Source: Barthelona sp. PCE
Lineage: Eukaryota > Metamonada: BaSk clade
Length of the DNA: 64,000 bases
NCBI GenBank assembly: GCA_040285745.1
Contig: JAUFOR010000004.1
Coordinates: forward strand, 930,001 to 994,000
Direction of reading: 5' to 3'
Shown: positions 61,401-64,000 of the stretch, one piece after another
Position numbering within the stretch: position 1 is the first letter of the stretch
Layout: each line of letters begins with the position of its first letter
Program-made: the position numbers and the translations under genes
Notes under the pieces: generated by a model
Told to the model about the DNA's origin: nothing
Seen by the model: the letters and a program-made list of their open reading frames with translations, nothing else
The model's database searches: none

Positions 61401-64000
61401 AATATTGCTGACAACAGTCGTATTGTTGTTACAGTAACGGTAACTGATGATGATACTTCACGTGAGACCAGCACAGATTTTGTTATTAATGTATTTGAGA
61501 ACATGGAGGTGAAGTTTGATATTGAAATTCTCAATCGTGGAATCACTGATGTTAAAAAGATCCCTCCGATGTCGGAACATCTTTTCTTTATTGCTAGTCC
61601 TCGTAAATCAGAGTCTTTAACATGTAATTTTGATATTATTTCTATTGAAGGAGCAGCATCAAATCCAGATCTTTATGAAGGTTTTTCAAATGGTGATCGT
61701 AATGTAATCGAAGACTATAAGGATCTTACAATTCGTCTAGACTATTACGTGAAGCGTATTCCCCCCTTCTATTCATTAAGTAGCCATGCTAAGGTTGTTT
61801 TTATTGATAATAATCAAATAGGTTTCGTTAAAGAAGGACTATTACCCTGTTCAAGTTACAAGGTTAAGGTTACATGTGATTCTGCAGTTGATTACATTGA
61901 GTTTGATACTTATTGTAGTACAGCTCAAGGTCATTTATCTGTTGTTGAAGATGGTTCCAAGCTTACCATTGATTTGCAACCATCTAACCCAGAGCTTAGA
62001 CAAGATGCTTACAGTGGTCTTGCCACAAGTTTCACACCTCGTCCTAACTTTAGATTTACTTATGGATATGTTCATCCTGGTCTAGGAAATTCCATTACAC
62101 TCAAGGTTATGGATATTCTTGAGCCTTTTACTTTTAACAAATTACCATTCTTGGGTAACGTCACATTCTATGTTGAGACCGAGAGCAAGGAGTTTAAGAT
62201 CAAAGATATTCAACGTAAAGTTTTTGATTTAGGTAACTCAATCACAGTTACACCATTTGACGTTTCTAACGATAATGAAGTTTCTAATGCAGCAACTAAG
62301 ATGAAACAACTTTCTAGTTCCGTTACTGGTGCAGATAAAACTGCCCTTGTTAATGAAATGCAATCATTCGCAAAGACTCTTCAGTCAGATTGGAGCACAA
62401 AGACGATGGATTCAAGTTTCATTTGGCCTAACGTTTCAGAGTTAGATGTTAACGGTGTTGTTTCCAACAGTGATTCATCAAGCAATGGATTTTTGGATAT
62501 TTCACCTGAAGAGATAGACAGTATGGATACTGAAGCTGTTGCAGTTGTTATAGAGTTCACATCATTGGCGGCAGCTTATGAACAAATTGGTGTTCTATCA
62601 CCCACTGCGGTTGTTAGCAATCTGTTGGCATTAGGCGAGACATCAACGGGATTAATGGATACTTTGTTCAGTGTTTTAGCTGAGGCAATCAATGCAGAAT
62701 CGTTTATCGACTCTGATTCCGATGCTGATTATATAATTGCTGCCAATAGTGCATTGATATTAGTTGATAACGCTATTTCAACTCTTGTTGATCGCAATCA
62801 ACTTTCAGCCGAAATTTTAGATAAGGCTGTGATTTGTATTAATGCTGCAACTACAATTATTGGAGCACACTCTCTTTCAGGCAGTGAAGTTATATTCAAT
62901 CAGACACAGTTTATCAGTGAAGTTTATGTAGGAACTGTTGATGCATTAGTGTCAATGGAAATTGATAGATTAAGTGTTATCAAGAGTGACACTGGTTCAG
63001 ATGACCGTGCAATTTCTGTTTCTCTAGTAACAATTCCAATGAGCAACACCCCTTTCACAGCTAAGGATGGTTTTGTTGGTGTGACTGATGTGTTCACTCT
63101 TTCAGCAGAATATGATGGTAGTGCTCTCACTATCAGTGAAACTTCAGTTGAATTGTTGAATGTTACCTTAGACTTTTCTGGTACATTTGAAAAGACAATC
63201 ACCACTTCTGATATTACAGTAATGGTTTACAACAATGAGTGGATGTCATCTGAATGTATGGTTCACAATGTTGTTGGTAATAATGAACAGGTTATTGTTG
63301 AATGCTCTGAAACTGGTACTTTCGCTGCGTTCATTACCAAGTCAATGAGCTGCGGATCGACCTTCTTTGGCGAAGACTGCGACGAGTGTGTCCGTAACCA
63401 CTACGGTGAGCACTGCGAGCCATGTCCTCTCGAATCCCCCAACGGTATCTGTGACGCCGGAATCTCCGGAACTGGTGCTCTTGTGTGTGTCTCTGACGCA
63501 TACAGCGGTGAGCTTTGTGACACTTGTAACTCCGGTTACTACGAACAGGGCTCTGCCTGTATCACATGTCCTCCCTGCGAGCGCGGTACGTGTCTTGATG
63601 GTACCGGTAACGGAACCTGTCAGTGCGAGCAGTACTTCACCGGTACTCTGTGTAACATGTGCGAGTTCGGCCGTACTGGTACTGATTGTGATGAGTGTAT
63701 CCCCAAATACTACTCATCTGAATGTATCGCGGCTGGCGCTTGTATCCACGGCACTTTGTTCGATGGCTTCAACGGCAACGGCAGCTGTGTGTGTGACGAA
63801 GGTTACACCGGCGCTGATTGTTCAGAAACCGACTCTGGTTATTATGGTCCCAACGCCGTCCCATGTCGCTCTTGCGAAAACGGCGGTACATGCGACGATG
63901 GTACTTCCGGATCAGGTATGTGTCTCTGTCCCGCAGGCTACAACCCCGGTACAAACTGTTCCACATGTATGCCCGGATATGTCGGTGCTTCTTGTGAGCT
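55494..64000 (+). CDS. giant REJ/GPS-like and EGF-repeat surface protein (partial, runs off right edge)
   Basis: One frame is open from the ATG at 55494 to the edge (2,835 codons). An in-frame TAA one codon upstream fixes the start. Residues ~15-35 (VKYLFVLILLVSLVSCF) are a signal peptide or anchor. EGF-like pieces lie at about 240-262 (VCLCLDGYYNRYC), 942-956 (CVCDSDHYGDHC) and 1090-1172. A large Ser/Thr/Asn-rich beta region at about 1770-2270 is reminiscent of the REJ module of polycystin relatives. A helical block to about 2480 precedes a GPS/GAIN-like end at about 2579-2615 (NEWMSSEC, then VIVECSETGTFAAF). From about 2622 a laminin/stabilin-type EGF array begins (DGTGNGTCQC, GFNGNGSCVC, GTSGSGMCLC). 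Many N-glycosylation sites are present. It is likely a surface receptor. The membrane part would lie beyond the edge. Confidence 0.82.
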   Translation, partial: MYSKQLKSSLSTLKVKYLFVLILLVSLVSCFQLEDSVASDFPNFYFLPGVDQGGWLHPEMFDSSRSVSEKAFCGSTSLKNYFTAPEYSVDQSMTLTEPYPGSSNDLAFPMKCTWHFNGTEIVSNSDTIVSDYPGYHCTSVPDDVRSTACSNFYGTFHVYTRYLATSNAAANFRYATMGTTSAKGNCYLVNQFSFTLPKATSKLFYAPMSTTEDEEDMAFVFGRGNTVTCQAGSSNTQDYDFPVCLCLDGYYNRYCGAQKSSLTRPLIAPSFKHEGYNATVNHFIDPVSTPEIELVVGVSVHNYIPTEAYYLFQVKMDLWNETDFIEELENSAYPGETITVDVSNLPVDQVYHVKSYFFKDNYNFETQNMNYYSFYLSSNILTLKEKKDFFMGIKPNVIPSKYYAGDYGPLSMEITDAIGISMSTEAELTIVYFPFCDFDNGVEVAPGTASVNFAEGHDTDDFFACFYRTIGGAREHRILAEVNMIYDPMFLLQKHGSYKQQYFFEDSDVFCPANTFCGALSEFFFFSSFGAGVNTRHKYINGGDTGRTVATSLDKNEPVDLISAPVIRTRVSDKSMNVHQVHIAEDVYAEGEMIAVHFIKDYSDESMFIMGGCVAYDTDRWSLAASKLPTSNLTWYDCSMSRTDSPSEDDVEGNLFFKYAGTRPGEFFFVYPFSNTKRLFKFYMMYCSDQGLIDYPLVGSKLTFVKQYKSEIAYSFKVSVPAGNAQRIVVSRDHMFDAVVGHVDASELSCQDTVKNYRFEPGVNYTVLICLYTASLDTTTAHFENYPDAISGGTEKVFGSWSLEATPELSAGMYYADVVTSNLGNVTSAHVIGALGSPDANSDPNSGLLFATRADGSTFVTLDWSKFWRTADDLSQPMTGVDGSLGINVMNNLGSPAFGQLQYTFAQFKLGSGHDEGFDLSSSNQFCRDEDDDDNTAGSTDCVCDSDHYGDHCENKIIDTESMDWNYEVSATTRYLPNVFKLSPISLSPMANVEALYGVSVPLVVRIEFPTTDVDRVNFAHVSVSKGFLPHSYYSGSFVHETFHDYIMIKNLTSAVQTIYQPVTIPFDDDVYVLIQAGVVGAKVSIGFECPANCHGIGHCNPNGTCTDCEDADRFCNQDFYPSGCPPGEYTKLDDGTCEPVCDDLPDNAECVAPGVFLCKAGYDFNANETGCIEACTLDCVSFTTCLRHNISYQECVPNEGYEWETEEKLAAEPICSSCGKNSYCVAPETCRCSKSYVYDSRSGLCVMNVDLDYDLITEPYLPTFDGHERFYIRNSLICGVVSAEFQGEYVPYYQGSILYAQLSCGSDSDVFPLGQFSKNGEHSFCFKLQSSGKCILSLIDKQSVKGESVSLYTGPSRQILANGIISFEDEIIKASGSLYDEAAEEFIAHPYDELDYIIEDMTVKYECTCITGDQNDEVTFNAITDEFTANVGDCQLCVVSLKHDSQTLFSQNFTKDPNYVFDFSDDVSLNFEHGYPRYIELSDVSESTEDVQLKVSASAPGCDVKVKIVDCDRTTKICSTPAFSNDEVEQAITTTELADNMYKVVFDFICNSFTVGSSEFADVRISTYLSSQTEAEAYNRTHMATVRFIYREVSYKSARSLYMDVGYSLYVTDIQDRVVPASIYNSSPLASGCTETKLSADPNGIIEYIEKMYSTELILELPSSVKIIDGPNSYISSVDGSATLSIPYTIQSDDYDPTIFDFKMPQLCGQILNNGSSFAQEPLVTSGFTCKAASVLVYNSDYSVGLTGSAIADIDFSTLGNDDYMLSIMFEDATGAEHNKTCPFRVRPAGFCPDVVVSAPALVTSKFEMYVEMTSSKDKFNIHNVTIDQTAGDAIDFNFKTKGFKSFSKKHVLAIGNYTLAPTIFFKHRETEELCSQDMSAFDFTVLYGDLKVSLPKMSYIYSKTSPKPFYVSPKYSDPSFSGLSHLKFAYSCVVYDSSNNVVDTELCDTVLPAMRSQTLSISNRRFKNIADNSRIVVTVTVTDDDTSRETSTDFVINVFENMEVKFDIEILNRGITDVKKIPPMSEHLFFIASPRKSESLTCNFDIISIEGAASNPDLYEGFSNGDRNVIEDYKDLTIRLDYYVKRIPPFYSLSSHAKVVFIDNNQIGFVKEGLLPCSSYKVKVTCDSAVDYIEFDTYCSTAQGHLSVVEDGSKLTIDLQPSNPELRQDAYSGLATSFTPRPNFRFTYGYVHPGLGNSITLKVMDILEPFTFNKLPFLGNVTFYVETESKEFKIKDIQRKVFDLGNSITVTPFDVSNDNEVSNAATKMKQLSSSVTGADKTALVNEMQSFAKTLQSDWSTKTMDSSFIWPNVSELDVNGVVSNSDSSSNGFLDISPEEIDSMDTEAVAVVIEFTSLAAAYEQIGVLSPTAVVSNLLALGETSTGLMDTLFSVLAEAINAESFIDSDSDADYIIAANSALILVDNAISTLVDRNQLSAEILDKAVICINAATTIIGAHSLSGSEVIFNQTQFISEVYVGTVDALVSMEIDRLSVIKSDTGSDDRAISVSLVTIPMSNTPFTAKDGFVGVTDVFTLSAEYDGSALTISETSVELLNVTLDFSGTFEKTITTSDITVMVYNNEWMSSECMVHNVVGNNEQVIVECSETGTFAAFITKSMSCGSTFFGEDCDECVRNHYGEHCEPCPLESPNGICDAGISGTGALVCVSDAYSGELCDTCNSGYYEQGSACITCPPCERGTCLDGTGNGTCQCEQYFTGTLCNMCEFGRTGTDCDECIPKYYSSECIAAGACIHGTLFDGFNGNGSCVCDEGYTGADCSETDSGYYGPNAVPCRSCENGGTCDDGTSGSGMCLCPAGYNPGTNCSTCMPGYVGASCE
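63340..64000 (+). other. GC-rich EGF-array segment of the right-hand giant gene
   Basis: From about 63340 the third codon positions switch to mostly C and G (for example GAC GAG TGT GTC CGT AAC CAC TAC), while the sequence just before is AT-rich. The switch falls at the junction between the GPS-like motif and the EGF-like array, with no break in the frame. Confidence 0.75.

Noticed and set aside
56680-62085. Several 60-140 codon frames in alternative frames inside the right giant gene
   Set aside because: All lie in a different frame from, or antisense to, the continuous frame with signal peptide, EGF and GPS-like motifs.
1-64000. tRNA, rRNA, transposase/reverse transcriptase genes, CRISPR arrays
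   Set aside because: I looked through the spacers on both strands and saw no tRNA-like TTCRANNC box pairs, rRNA sequence, mobile-element proteins, terminal repeats or spaced direct repeats.

Overview
This window comes from a eukaryotic nuclear genome, most likely a flagellated, intron-poor, gene-dense protist. It carries 21 protein genes: spliceosomal SmD2, cytosolic ribosomal protein eL20, a DCP1-like decapping factor, a UBE2H-type E2, a dynein-heavy-chain-like giant and the ciliary transition-zone protein B9D1. Almost every gene is one uninterrupted reading frame, and neighbours lie on alternating strands tens of bases apart. I saw no rRNA, tRNA, transposon or CRISPR array. Stop codons sit inside AATAAA signals in several genes, all 19 visible stops are TAA or TAG, and the one good intron candidate is a 45-nt leader intron with a CTAAC branch site. 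These traits resemble parabasalids or other metamonads, but the assignment is inference.

Layout. Bases 1-13723 (minus) hold the first 4,574 codons of a giant secreted or membrane protein. It has a signal peptide, a long beta-helix-like ectodomain, IPT/TIG-like segments, a Cys-rich module and the first membrane helices, and it runs off the left edge. Then come a class-3-like aldehyde dehydrogenase and an SGNH hydrolase (minus), a secreted multi-Kazal protein with a 48-residue triple repeat, and a 4,867-aa dynein-like protein with two IQ motifs and mostly degenerate nucleotide sites (plus). From 33 to 49.4 kb there is a dense run of housekeeping and ciliary genes: a PH-CLU-TPR protein, B9D1, a possible longin/Fuzzy-like protein, an Ldh2-type malate/lactate dehydrogenase, SmD2, DCP1-like, a coiled-coil protein, eL20, a membrane J-protein, the UBE2H-like E2, a helical-repeat protein, a secreted phytochelatin-synthase-like protease-fold protein and an old-yellow-enzyme-type flavin oxidoreductase. 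From 49.5 kb to the end is a cell-surface cluster: two tandem paralogous EGF/beta-propeller type I membrane proteins (minus) and a second giant surface protein (plus, at least 2,835 aa) that runs off the right edge.

How they relate. Two themes stand out. One is the cell surface: both edge giants, the EGF/propeller pair, the Kazal protein and the secreted phytochelatin-synthase-like protein. The other is the cilium: dynein-like protein, B9D1 and the possible Fuzzy-like neighbour. Both giant genes switch abruptly from AT-rich to GC-rich coding sequence towards their 3' ends, at about 3.62 kb and 63.34 kb. In the right-hand gene the switch coincides with a domain boundary, between a GPS-like motif and a stabilin-like EGF array. 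The most unusual single genes are the dynein-like protein, in which no AAA1-AAA3 P-loop is recognisable and only AAA4 keeps one, and the phytochelatin-synthase-like protein, whose triad reads Cys-His-Glu instead of Cys-His-Asp.
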